From: VGBV01 sp963813725
GTDB lineage: Bacteria > Actinomycetota > Thermoleophilia > Solirubrobacterales > 70-9
Reading direction: 5' to 3'
Length of the DNA: 64,000 nucleotides
Assembly (NCBI GenBank): GCA_963813725.1
Contig: CAWFAI010000015.1
Span: 131,722-195,721, forward strand
Notes under the pieces: model-generated
The model's input: the letters and a program-made list of their open reading frames with translations, nothing else
What the model was told of the DNA's origin: nothing
Database searches by the model: none
Program-made: the position numbers and the translations under genes
Part shown: one piece after another, positions 19,001-26,467 of the stretch
Numbering within the stretch: the first letter of the stretch is position 1
Layout: the number at the start of each line of letters is the position of its first letter

Positions 19001-20632
19001 ATGCAGGGCTTTGCTCGCACTCCCCCACGCAGAGCGGGCGCGGCGTTGGTCGCCGCCCTGGCCGCCGCCTGCCTGCTCGCGGCCCCCTGGGGCGGCGAGC
19101 GCTCCCAAGCCTCCCACGGCGGCGCGCCTCACGTGATCATGATCACGACGGACGACCAGACCGTGCGCGACATGGTCGCGCTGCCGCAGACCCAGGCACT
19201 GATCGGCGCGGCCGGCGCCACCTTCAACAACGCCTACGCCGCCTATCCCCTCTGCTGCCCCTCGCGCGCGACCCTGCTGACCGGCCAGCACGCCCACAAC
19301 CACGGCGTGCTCGGCAACACGGCGCCCGACGGCGGCTACGAGATGCTGAGGGACGGCGAGACGCTGCCCGTCTGGCTGGGCCGCTCGAACTACCGCTCGA
19401 TCCACATCGGCAAGATGCCGAACGGGTACGGCGCAGCGGACCCCACCTACGTCCCGCCCGGCTGGGGGCCGTTCCCGCTGGACGGCGAGTTCTACGGCTT
19501 CCTCCCCGACCCCCCCTCGGCCTACACCGGGTTCAAGCTGAACGAGAACGGGGTCCCGGTCACCTACCAGGCCAGCGACTACCAGACCGACGTCTATGCG
19601 GACAAAGCCGTTGACCGCATCGGAAACCACTTCACGGCCTTCCCCAACCGCCCGCTCTATATGGAGGTGCAGTTCTTCGCGCCCCACGACCCCGCGCAGC
19701 CCGCGACGCGGCACATCGGGGCCTTCGCCACGGCCCCGCTGCCCATGGACGCCTCGTTCAACGAGAAGAACGTCACCGAGAAGCCCGGCTGGCTTCGGGC
19801 CGTGAACCGCATGGGGCCGGGCCTGATCTCGAAGGTGCAGACGCGTTACCGCAACCGGCTGGAGACGCTGCTGGCCGTTGACGAGGCGGTGAGCGCGATC
19901 GTTGCGGAGCTGGACGCGAGGGGAGTCCTGGGCGAGACCTACATCGTCTTCACCTCGGACAACGGCTACATGCAGGGCCAGCATCGCCTGCACCAGGGCA
20001 AGTTCGTCGCCTATGACGCCTCGGCCAAGGTTCCGCTGCTGATCAGGGGGCCGGGGATCCCGGCGGGCTCGGTGAGCAAGGAGCTGGTCTCGAACGTCGA
20101 CATCGTGCCGACCATCCTCGACGCCGCGAACGCCGCCCCGGGCATCACCCAGGACGGCCGGTCGCTGCTGCCGTACTCGCGCGACCCTTCCCTGCGCTCC
20201 ACCCGCCCGCTCCTGCTGGAGACCGGCCGCCCGATCGCGATCTCCGACCCCGCCAGCGCCTCGGCCTCGGGCAAGGGCAAGTTCAAGAAGAAGTCGATCC
20301 GCGTCAAGAACCTCGATCTCGATCGCACCGCGCAGCTGGCGAAGGTGGTGAAGCCGCCCAAGTACCGGGGGATCCGGACCGGGCGCTATCTGCTCGTCAA
20401 GTACTCCGACGGCGGCCGCGAGCTCTACGACATGCCGAACGACCCGTTGCAGGTGCGCTCGCTCTGGAAGAACTCGCGCTACTTCCCGGTGCGCAAGTGG
20501 CTGCTGAAGAAGCTCGCGACGCTGACCCCCTGCGTCGGCACCGGCTGCAACGCCGAGCTGCGCAAGCCCCCGAAGCCGCTGAAGAAGCGCAAGAAGCTGA
20601 ACAAGGGCAAGAGGCCGCAGGCCGCCGGCTAG
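19001..20632 (+). CDS. Secreted type I sulfatase family protein
   Basis: 543 residues from ATG 19001 (an in-frame TTG lies just before). A signal peptide spans about residues 12-38. The alkaline-phosphatase-fold sulfatase domain has metal-binding DD after IMITT (residues 51-52) and the CxPSR motif C85-C-P-S-R, whose first Cys is normally converted to formylglycine. TGQHAHNHG and FTSDNGYMQGQHR, the C-terminal metal-site region, follow. It ends in a Lys-rich tail (KPLKKRKKLNKGKR). It should hydrolyse a sulfate ester outside the cell; the substrate is not evident. No sulfatase-maturing enzyme is in the window. Confidence 0.88.
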   Translation: MQGFARTPPRRAGAALVAALAAACLLAAPWGGERSQASHGGAPHVIMITTDDQTVRDMVALPQTQALIGAAGATFNNAYAAYPLCCPSRATLLTGQHAHNHGVLGNTAPDGGYEMLRDGETLPVWLGRSNYRSIHIGKMPNGYGAADPTYVPPGWGPFPLDGEFYGFLPDPPSAYTGFKLNENGVPVTYQASDYQTDVYADKAVDRIGNHFTAFPNRPLYMEVQFFAPHDPAQPATRHIGAFATAPLPMDASFNEKNVTEKPGWLRAVNRMGPGLISKVQTRYRNRLETLLAVDEAVSAIVAELDARGVLGETYIVFTSDNGYMQGQHRLHQGKFVAYDASAKVPLLIRGPGIPAGSVSKELVSNVDIVPTILDAANAAPGITQDGRSLLPYSRDPSLRSTRPLLLETGRPIAISDPASASASGKGKFKKKSIRVKNLDLDRTAQLAKVVKPPKYRGIRTGRYLLVKYSDGGRELYDMPNDPLQVRSLWKNSRYFPVRKWLLKKLATLTPCVGTGCNAELRKPPKPLKKRKKLNKGKRPQAAG

Positions 20633-20675
20633 CGCCCAGACGGGTGCGACGAGCCGTGCATAGCGCGATGGGCGG

Positions 20676-20708
20676 CGGAGGGCCGGGCCGCTGCGGCCCG
20701 GCCCTCCG
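20676..20708. terminator. Bidirectional hairpin terminator
   Basis: A perfect 15-bp stem (CGGAGGGCCGGGCCG / CGGCCCGGCCCTCCG) with a 3-nt loop lies between the convergent sulfatase (stop 20632) and HtaA-like gene (stop 20715). It should work in both directions. Confidence 0.75.
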
Positions 20709-20714
20709 TGCAGG

Positions 20715-21797
20715 TCAGCCCGTGGCCGCGTGCGTCACCGTGGTGCCGAGCAGCTGCCCCTCGGCGAAAGCACTCGTCCCGAAGGCCGAGTTCAGGGCCC
20801 CCGCCGCGTCGGCGGTGAGGCGGGCCTTGACGCCACTGACCGTGACACGCCCGTTGCTCTTCCCGACCGCGATCGACGCACCCGAGAGGTCGAGCGTGAG
20901 GATCGAGACGCGGCTTGAGCCGACCAGGGCGGTCAGGTCGGGCGCCGCGTCCAGGTTGATCGTGAAGCTGAGCAGATCCACGATCGTCGGGCCACCGTGG
21001 CTGTCGCTCAGCCTGATCCCGCCGCTGTGCTCGATCGTGCCTCCCGGATTCCCTGTCGCCAGCTTGCCGCCGGTGATCGGGAATGCGAGCGCACCCGCCG
21101 GAGTGGCCGAGGCGGGAGCGACCGGAGCGGCGCTGATGCCCGCGCCCGCGAGCAGCGACGCCGCGCCCGGGTCGAGTGTGAGCTGGGTGTCGCCCTCGGC
21201 GAGGACGCTCACCTCATCGGTCAGGGCTACAACCCTGGCCTTGCCGATGACGAGGCCCGGGGCTACAACCTTGCCGCCGAAGGTGCCGTTGATCGCCGCC
21301 GCGGCGACCCCGGTCAGGGCGGCCTTCACCTTCGAGACCCTGTAGGCCAATCCCTCCCGGCCCACCTTCGCCTTGGCGAGGTCGAGGTTCAGGATCGTCA
21401 CCCGGTCACCGCCAACCCGGGCGCTCAGCGTCGCCCTCTTGCCCAGCTTGATCGTGAACTTCTCCAGGTCGAGACGGTCGCCCCCGGCGGCCAGCCGCAG
21501 GCCGCCCGAGTGCTCGATCTTGCCGCGCAGTGTCGCGGGGTCGAGGTCGCCACCGCTGACCGGGAAGCTGATCCCCTTCTTGCCGGCGCTTGCCGGCTTC
21601 AGGGGCTTGACCGCAACGCCGGCCCCATCCAGCGCCTTGGCCACGCCCTTCTTCAGCGCCAGCGTCGTACTCTCTCCCGTCAGGGGAGCGGCCTCGGCCT
21701 TGGCCGGGCCGATGATCGCAACCAGCGCGATCGCCAGCCCGAGGGCCGCGGTCAGAAAGCGCCGCTCGGTCCTTCTCACAGCATCTGTGTTCGACAT
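20715..21797 (-). CDS. Secreted protein with two HtaA-like repeats
   Basis: 360 residues from ATG 21797, which has a perfect AGGAGG ribosome site. A signal peptide (RRFLTAALGLAIALVAIIG) precedes two repeats of about 160 residues, each with a GGKIEHSGGLRL-type motif (RGKIEHSGGLRLAA; GGTIEHSGGIRLSD) and a LTLDLSGA/LNLDLAKA strand. This is the pattern of HtaA domains, known in corynebacterial haem uptake proteins. I see no membrane anchor at the C-terminus, so it may be secreted or wall-associated. It is divergent from an ECF sigma factor and has a matching promoter, so it is a likely target of that sigma. The haem role is by family only. Confidence 0.75.
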   Translation of the reverse strand: MSNTDAVRRTERRFLTAALGLAIALVAIIGPAKAEAAPLTGESTTLALKKGVAKALDGAGVAVKPLKPASAGKKGISFPVSGGDLDPATLRGKIEHSGGLRLAAGGDRLDLEKFTIKLGKRATLSARVGGDRVTILNLDLAKAKVGREGLAYRVSKVKAALTGVAAAAINGTFGGKVVAPGLVIGKARVVALTDEVSVLAEGDTQLTLDPGAASLLAGAGISAAPVAPASATPAGALAFPITGGKLATGNPGGTIEHSGGIRLSDSHGGPTIVDLLSFTINLDAAPDLTALVGSSRVSILTLDLSGASIAVGKSNGRVTVSGVKARLTADAAGALNSAFGTSAFAEGQLLGTTVTHAATG

Positions 21798-21835
21798 TCG
21801 CCAAACCTCCTGGCTATCGAGGGTCATTTGAGGCT

Positions 21836-21864
21836 GATACGCGCACCGTGGTCGCCGCGGTTGG
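21836..21864 (-). promoter_or_regulatory. Candidate ECF-sigma promoter of HtaA-like gene
   Basis: On the minus strand CCAACC (21864-21859), a 17-base spacer, and CGTATC (21841-21836) form an AACC/CGT type ECF promoter. The expected transcript start near 21829 leaves room for the AGGAGG site before ATG 21797. The neighbouring ECF sigma gene is the obvious candidate to use it. Confidence 0.5.
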
Positions 21865-21912
21865 ACTTCGAACCTTGTCGTCCAACCTGCCGCCCGCCGC
21901 GTATTACTCTTG

Positions 21913-22515
21913 ATGGGGTTGAGCTTTCGCACATCCGGGCGCCCCGGAGTCCGCGTCCCAAACGGCCCTCCAAGCGAGGAGTGGATCGCAGGCGCGCTCA
22001 GCCGCAGCGACCCGGCCGCGATCGACGCGCTCTACGCCGAGTACTCCGGGACCGTGCTCGCCTACCTGATCCAAGCCCTCGGCGACCGCACCGCGGCCGA
22101 GGACGTGCGCCAGCAGGTGTTCGCCGAGGTCTGGCAGCGGGCCGACTCCTATGACCGCGAGCGGGCCGGGCTGCTGACGTGGGTGCTGATGATGGCTCGG
22201 AGCAGGGCGATCGACCACATGCGACGGCGTCGGCACACCCCCGAGCCGCGCGAGCCGGCCCGCGTCGCCTCCCTCGCCGACGCGCGCACGGCGCGGGTAT
22301 CGCCCACCGACATGATGATTGAGCGCTGGCGCGTCGCCCACCTGCTGAAGCAGATCCCTCGCGATGAGGCGGAGCTGCTGAGGATGCGCTTCTACGAGGA
22401 CCTGAGCCAGACCGAAATCGCCGGCCGCACCGAGATCCCGCTGGGAACCGTGAAGATGCGGATGACGCGCGCGCTGACGCGCCTGCGCGATCTGATCGAC
22501 GAGGAGGAACGGTGA
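21913..22515 (+). CDS. ECF-family RNA polymerase sigma factor
   Basis: 200 residues from ATG 21913. Sigma-70 region 2 is clear (YAEYSGTVLAYLIQALGDRT, AEDVRQQVFAEVWQRA, AGLLTWVLMMARSRAIDHMR), as is region 4 with its HTH (LSQTEIAGRTEIPLGTVKMR). The gene overlaps the next as GTGA and that gene encodes an anti-sigma factor, so the pair should be a regulated extracytoplasmic-stress switch like SigK/RskA. A later start is possible because the first ~20 residues are not conserved family sequence. Confidence 0.92.
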   Translation: MGLSFRTSGRPGVRVPNGPPSEEWIAGALSRSDPAAIDALYAEYSGTVLAYLIQALGDRTAAEDVRQQVFAEVWQRADSYDRERAGLLTWVLMMARSRAIDHMRRRRHTPEPREPARVASLADARTARVSPTDMMIERWRVAHLLKQIPRDEAELLRMRFYEDLSQTEIAGRTEIPLGTVKMRMTRALTRLRDLIDEEER

Positions 22516-23174
22516 GCGGCAGAATCGATCCGTCCGACTACCTGCTCGGCGAGCTCTCGGCCGATCAGCGCGGCGAGGCCGAGCGCCTGATGCGCGAGGA
22601 CACCGCCTTCCGCGATCAGGTCGAGCGCCTGCGGCCCGTGGTCGAACAGCTGGAGGAGCTTCCCCCCGAGGCCTGGGACCTCGAGGCACCAGAGGAGCGG
22701 GCGACGCCGGGCGCGCGTCCGCCCCGGCCCGCCTGGCGCTGGCGGCGTCCCGCGCTGGCGGCCGCTGCATGCCTCGCCCTGCTTCTGGCGGGAGCCGGGA
22801 TCGGCGCGATCGTACTCGACGGCGGCGAGGACGCTCAGGTTCAAGCCGGCGAGATCGACCTGCGTCCGTTGAGCGCGGACGCCTCGGGCGCCGGGGGGAC
22901 CGCGCAGCTGGATGACGCGGCCGGCGAGGCCAAGCTCGACCTCAGCGGCCTGCCGCCCAGCCCGCCGTCTCAGTACTACGAGCTCTGGCTGCTCGACGGC
23001 CCCCAGAAGCTGGTCTCGCTCGGCTCTTTCCGGGTACCCGACTCCGGCAAGGCCAACATCCGCGTGCCGATGCCGGTCGACCCGCAGCTGTTCCGCTTCA
23101 TCGACGTCTCCGTCGAGCCCGTTGACGGCGGGCCCGAGCACTCGGGGAACTCCGTCCTGCGTGCGAAGACCTGA
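22512..23174 (+). CDS. RskA-type anti-sigma factor
   Basis: 220 residues from a GTG overlapping the sigma stop. The N-terminal ~60 residues form the anti-sigma domain (DYLLGELSADQRGEAERLM), a single membrane segment lies at about 78-98 (PALAAAACLALLLAGAGIGA), and the extracytoplasmic C-terminal domain (YYELWLLDGPQKLVSLGSF) matches the RskA/anti-sigma-K family. It should hold the ECF sigma at the membrane until the outer domain is cleaved in response to an envelope signal. Confidence 0.88.
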   Translation: MSGRIDPSDYLLGELSADQRGEAERLMREDTAFRDQVERLRPVVEQLEELPPEAWDLEAPEERATPGARPPRPAWRWRRPALAAAACLALLLAGAGIGAIVLDGGEDAQVQAGEIDLRPLSADASGAGGTAQLDDAAGEAKLDLSGLPPSPPSQYYELWLLDGPQKLVSLGSFRVPDSGKANIRVPMPVDPQLFRFIDVSVEPVDGGPEHSGNSVLRAKT

Positions 23175-23264
23175 GGCGACGCCATCCCAAGGACTCATCC
23201 AGCCATAGCCGTGGCGCCTAGGTAAGAGAGTACGCCGACGGCGGCCGCGCACCTCTGGCGGCCG

Positions 23265-23289
23265 GCCGGCCTTCCCCACCGAGGCCGGC
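23265..23289. terminator. Hairpin between convergent anti-sigma and MerR genes
   Basis: A 7-bp stem GCCGGCC / GGCCGGC with an 11-nt loop, just touching the stop codon of the regulator at 23289. No U tract; a weak call. Confidence 0.4.
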
Positions 23290-24176
23290 TAGGGGATCGA
23301 CTCGTCCAGCTCGCGGGCGGCCTCGACCGGGCCCGACGCGAGCGCGTCGGCCCCGATCTCCTCCGCGAGCGCAGCGACGGGCTCAGATCCGGCGAGCACC
23401 AAGCGATGCTCGACGGCCAGCGGCTTCAGCAGCGCCGCCTCGGCGGCGATCCGCGCCGGTTCGATCGCCGAGAGGACGATCGCGTCAGGGCGTATCCGGG
23501 CGGCGGCATCGGCGAGCGTCCGCGAGGGGGTATCGGAGCCGAGGAAGGTGATCCGCCACCCCCGGGCGCGCAGGATCAGCCCGAAGACGATCAGGCCGAG
23601 GTCGTGCTGCTCGCCGGCGGGGCAGGCGAGCAGCGCATGATGAGCGCCCCCGCCCCCCCAGCCGCGGGCAAGGGAGAGGAGCCTGGCCCTGATCAGATTC
23701 GAGGCGAAGTGCTCCTCGGCGATGCCCACCTCGCCGCGCTCCCAGCGTTCCCCCACCTCGCGGAGCGCCGGCAGAATCACCGTCCGGCTGGCCGCCTCCA
23801 GCGACAGAGCGGCGAACGCGCGATCCAGCAACGCCTCGGACGAGGCCTCGTCGAGCTGCATCAGGGCGTCCACCAGCCTGCTCGCCTCGTCGCCATCGAG
23901 GGCTCCCCGCGGAGGCGGCGGGGCCGTCGCCGGGGACCGCGCGGCCTCCGCGGCCTGCGCCGCGGAGAGCCCCGTCGCGATCAGCTCGCTCATGCGGCGA
24001 GCCCGTGCCTCGTCGGCCGGACCGTACAGCCGGAACCCCCCGTCCGAGCGGGTCGGCTCCAGCACGCCGTATCGGCGCTCCCAAGCGCGCAGCGTGTCGA
24101 CGCCCACACCCGTGCGGCGGCTCAGCTCCCCGATCCGGATGCGGGGCCCGGGATTGGATTGGGACTCGACCGACAT
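23289..24176 (-). CDS. CarH/LitR-type B12-dependent MerR-family photoreceptor regulator
   Basis: 295 residues from ATG 24176, chosen because the predicted transcript starts near 24193. The N-terminal MerR HTH (IRIGELSRRTGVGVDTLRAW, ERRYGVLEP) is followed by a helical bundle and a B12-binding Rossmann domain. Adenosylcobalamin motifs are present with CarH spacing: W145-x9-E155-H156 in the bundle and E189-x-H191-x-x-G194, whose His is the lower axial ligand. The residue after the Trp is Glu146, where Thermus CarH has the His that ligates cobalt after light exposure. In the dark such proteins form tetramers that repress; light breaks the Co-C bond and releases DNA. It is divergent from a flavin oxidase/DUF1365 operon, the usual LitR/CarH target. 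Confidence 0.88.
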   Translation of the reverse strand: MSVESQSNPGPRIRIGELSRRTGVGVDTLRAWERRYGVLEPTRSDGGFRLYGPADEARARRMSELIATGLSAAQAAEAARSPATAPPPPRGALDGDEASRLVDALMQLDEASSEALLDRAFAALSLEAASRTVILPALREVGERWERGEVGIAEEHFASNLIRARLLSLARGWGGGGAHHALLACPAGEQHDLGLIVFGLILRARGWRITFLGSDTPSRTLADAAARIRPDAIVLSAIEPARIAAEAALLKPLAVEHRLVLAGSEPVAALAEEIGADALASGPVEAARELDESIP

Positions 24177-24187
24177 TGGACAATCTC

Positions 24188-24229
24188 TTGACAGCACCCA
24201 CTCTAACTGCTACAACGTGGGCATGTCAA
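24188..24229. promoter_or_regulatory. Face-to-face overlapping promoters and probable CarH operator
   Basis: TTGACA (24188-24193) and its inverse TGTCAA (24224-24229) flank 30 bases. The plus strand reads TTGACA-17-TACAAC, the minus strand TTGACA-18-TAGAGT, so the two promoters occupy the same DNA on opposite strands and cannot fire together. A CarH tetramer bound here would control both its own gene and the photoprotective operon. The operator role is inferred. Confidence 0.6.
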
Positions 24230-24298
24230 CTCTAGACAAAACCTTGACGGACTCCGGAAACCACGCGCAAGGCACGGACCGGCAGGCTTCGCGAGCGC

Positions 24299-24499
24299 AT
24301 GGCGCACTCCGCTGGCCGGGAGGGACTCGCCAGGGCGCTGTTCGTGCTCGCGGCGGGGGCCTCCTTCGGCCTCTCGGTGGCCCTCTATTTCGGCGGCGAC
24401 GAGGACGCGGGCATCTTCGTCGGCATCTGGGTGCCGTCGATCCTCGCGCTCGGAGCACTGCTGGTGCCCCGCCGCGCAGCGGACCACGACGGGCGCTAA
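24299..24499 (+). CDS. Small two-span membrane protein
   Basis: 66 residues from ATG 24299 with two hydrophobic segments (ALFVLAAGASFGLSVALYFGG and FVGIWVPSILALGALLVP) joined by a short acidic loop (DEDAG). First gene of the CarH-controlled plus operon, about 75 bases after the predicted transcript start. No family is recognised. An ATG at 24222 would be leaderless but is in another frame with no convincing continuation. Confidence 0.6.
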   Translation: MAHSAGREGLARALFVLAAGASFGLSVALYFGGDEDAGIFVGIWVPSILALGALLVPRRAADHDGR

Positions 24500-24503
24500 G
24501 CCG

Positions 24504-24695
24504 ATGCTCGGGATCTTCATCTACGGATGCTTCGTCTTCAGCATCGTCGCCACCGCGGTGGGCCTGATCACCTGGGGCATCCGGGCCGAGCGCCACGACC
24601 GCGAGCTGCTCGCCCGCGAGCTGCTCGAGGGGCACCCCGCCCTGAAGGCCGTGGCGTCCCGGGTGGCCGGCGACGCCCCCGACCCGGCCGCCTGA
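24504..24695 (+). CDS. Small single-span membrane protein
   Basis: 63 residues starting four bases after the previous stop. One membrane segment (MLGIFIYGCFVFSIVATAVGL) is followed by a charged cytoplasmic helix (RAERHDRELLARELLEGHPA). No family is recognised. It lies between another small membrane protein and the SRPBCC gene, so it is part of the light-response operon. Confidence 0.55.
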   Translation: MLGIFIYGCFVFSIVATAVGLITWGIRAERHDRELLARELLEGHPALKAVASRVAGDAPDPAA

Positions 24696-24728
24696 TCCAT
24701 CCCAACCAAGAACGAGTAGGAGGACGCA

Positions 24729-25163
24729 GTGGCCAGATACAACGGAACCGTAACCAGCCCGAGGCCGATCGAGGAGGTGTTCGACTACCTCGCCGATTTC
24801 TCGCGCGTGACCGACTGGGATCCGAGCTCTGTCAAGTCGCTGGCGCTCGACGGGACGGAGCCTCGGATGGGCTCTCGCTACGCGGTCACCTCCCGCTTCC
24901 TGGGCCGCGAGGTGCCACTCACCTACGAGACGGTCGAGCTCGAGCGCCCCGACCGGGTCGTGCTGCGGGGCGAGAGCGACAGCGTCATCTCGGTGGACGA
25001 GATCAGCTTTCGCAAGCTCGCCGACGGAGGCACCGAGGTGACCTATGACGCCGACCTGCGACTGAAGGGGGCGCGGAAGCTGGTCGATCCCGTCTTCGGG
25101 TTCTTCTTCCGCCGGCTCTGCGAGCGCGCGCGGGCGCGGATGCAGGAGGTGCTCGGCGGATGA
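24729..25163 (+). CDS. SRPBCC (polyketide cyclase/START-like) family protein
   Basis: 144 residues from GTG 24729, with an AGGAGGACGCA ribosome site. The START-like fold is suggested by IEEVFDYLADFSRVTDWDPS at the N-terminus, the MGSRYAVTSRF strand and a C-terminal amphipathic helix. Such proteins bind hydrophobic ligands in a deep pocket. It overlaps the flavin oxidase start as ATGA. In this operon it may carry a lipid or isoprenoid acted on by its neighbours; inferred. Confidence 0.8.
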   Translation: MARYNGTVTSPRPIEEVFDYLADFSRVTDWDPSSVKSLALDGTEPRMGSRYAVTSRFLGREVPLTYETVELERPDRVVLRGESDSVISVDEISFRKLADGGTEVTYDADLRLKGARKLVDPVFGFFFRRLCERARARMQEVLGG

Positions 25164-26467
25164 GGGTGGCCGTGATCGGGTCAGGTGTCTCCGGTCTGGT
25201 GGCGGCGCGGGAGCTTCATCGCGCGGGCGCGCAGGTGACCGTGTTCGAGGCCGAGGAGCGAATCGGCGGGCACTCCCACACCGTCACGGTGGAGACGGAA
25301 TCCGGCAGCTGGGACGTGGACACCGGCTTCATCGTCCTCAACGACCGCAACTACCCGAGCTTCGAGGCGCTGCTCGCCGAGCTGGGGGTGCAGACCCAGC
25401 CCGCGCCGATGAGCTTTTCGGTCTCGGACGGGCGCGGGGAGTTTGAATGGGCGACCACGCCCCGCGGGCTGTTCGCCAAGCACAGCCACCTGTTCGACCC
25501 CCGTTTCCACCGCATGCTGGCCGACCTGGTGCGCTTCAACCGGGAGGCCCGCGAGCTGGTGGGAACGAACGGCGCCGGCGGCTCGCTGCGCGACTTCTGC
25601 GAACGGCGCGGCTACTCCGAGTACTTCGTAGAGCGCCTGATCGTGCCCCAGGCCTCGGCGGTTTGGTCGGCCGGTCCCGGGCAGCTCTCCTCCTTCCCGG
25701 CGAGCTTCCTGGCGGAGTTCCTCGACAACCACGGGGCGCTCCAGATCCTCGGGCGGCCCCGCTGGCGGTCGATCGCCGGCGGCTCGCGCAGCTACGTCGA
25801 GGCGCTGATCGAGCCCTTCAGGGATCGCATCCGGGTCGCCACGCCCGTCCGCGGCATCCGCCGCGGCCTGGACCGCGTCGATGTGGAGACCGACGCCGGC
25901 ACCGAGTCATTCGACGAGGTCGTGGTCGCGGTGCACTCCGACCAGGCGCTGGCGATGCTTGACGACCCGAGCGACGCCGAGCGCGAGGTGCTCGGCGCGA
26001 TTCCGTACCAGCGAAACGAGGTAGTGCTGCACTCGGACACGAGTGTGCTGCCGCGACGCCGACGCGCCTGGGCGAGCTGGAACTTCCACCTCCCGCCCGA
26101 CCGGGGGGAAGGGCCGGGCGACGGGGACGAGCGCACGACCGTCACCTACGACATGAACATCCTGCAGCGGCTCGAAGCCGACCGTGAGTTCCTCGTCACC
26201 CTGAACCGAAGCGATGCGATCGACCCCGAGAGGGTGATCCGGAAGATGACCTACAGCCACCCCGTCTACACCGACGCGACAGTCCGTGCCCAGGCGCGCT
26301 GGGAAGAGGTGAGCGGGCGCAACCGCACCCACTACTGCGGGGCATACTGGGGCTGGGGATTCCATGAGGACGGTGTCCGCAGCGCCCAGCGAGTGACCGC
26401 GGCCCTGCTCCCCGAGCGCGCGCGGGCCGAGCGCGCGTCGGCGCCCGTCGAGCAGCTCGCGGCATGA
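25160..26467 (+). CDS. FAD-dependent amine-oxidase-type oxidoreductase
   Basis: 435 residues from ATG 25160 (ATGA overlap). FAD Rossmann motif VAVIGSGVSGLVAARELHRAG, then IGGHSHTVTV and DTGFIVLNDRNYPSFEALL, identify the NAD(P)-binding amine oxidase/cyclopropane-lipid-associated flavoprotein that commonly sits beside DUF1365. The C-terminus has CGAYWGWGFHEDGVRSAQRV, the second FAD contact. Homologous clusters are part of photooxidative-stress and LitR regulons and have been linked to modification of unsaturated or furan fatty acids. No cyclopropane-fatty-acid synthase follows here. Confidence 0.86.
   Translation: MRVAVIGSGVSGLVAARELHRAGAQVTVFEAEERIGGHSHTVTVETESGSWDVDTGFIVLNDRNYPSFEALLAELGVQTQPAPMSFSVSDGRGEFEWATTPRGLFAKHSHLFDPRFHRMLADLVRFNREARELVGTNGAGGSLRDFCERRGYSEYFVERLIVPQASAVWSAGPGQLSSFPASFLAEFLDNHGALQILGRPRWRSIAGGSRSYVEALIEPFRDRIRVATPVRGIRRGLDRVDVETDAGTESFDEVVVAVHSDQALAMLDDPSDAEREVLGAIPYQRNEVVLHSDTSVLPRRRRAWASWNFHLPPDRGEGPGDGDERTTVTYDMNILQRLEADREFLVTLNRSDAIDPERVIRKMTYSHPVYTDATVRAQARWEEVSGRNRTHYCGAYWGWGFHEDGVRSAQRVTAALLPERARAERASAPVEQLAA

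Noticed and set aside
24222..24298. A leaderless gene starting at ATG 24222 in the CarH operon
   Set aside because: The frame begins with a plausible start but soon becomes Arg-rich shadow sequence; the membrane protein from 24299 is more convincing.
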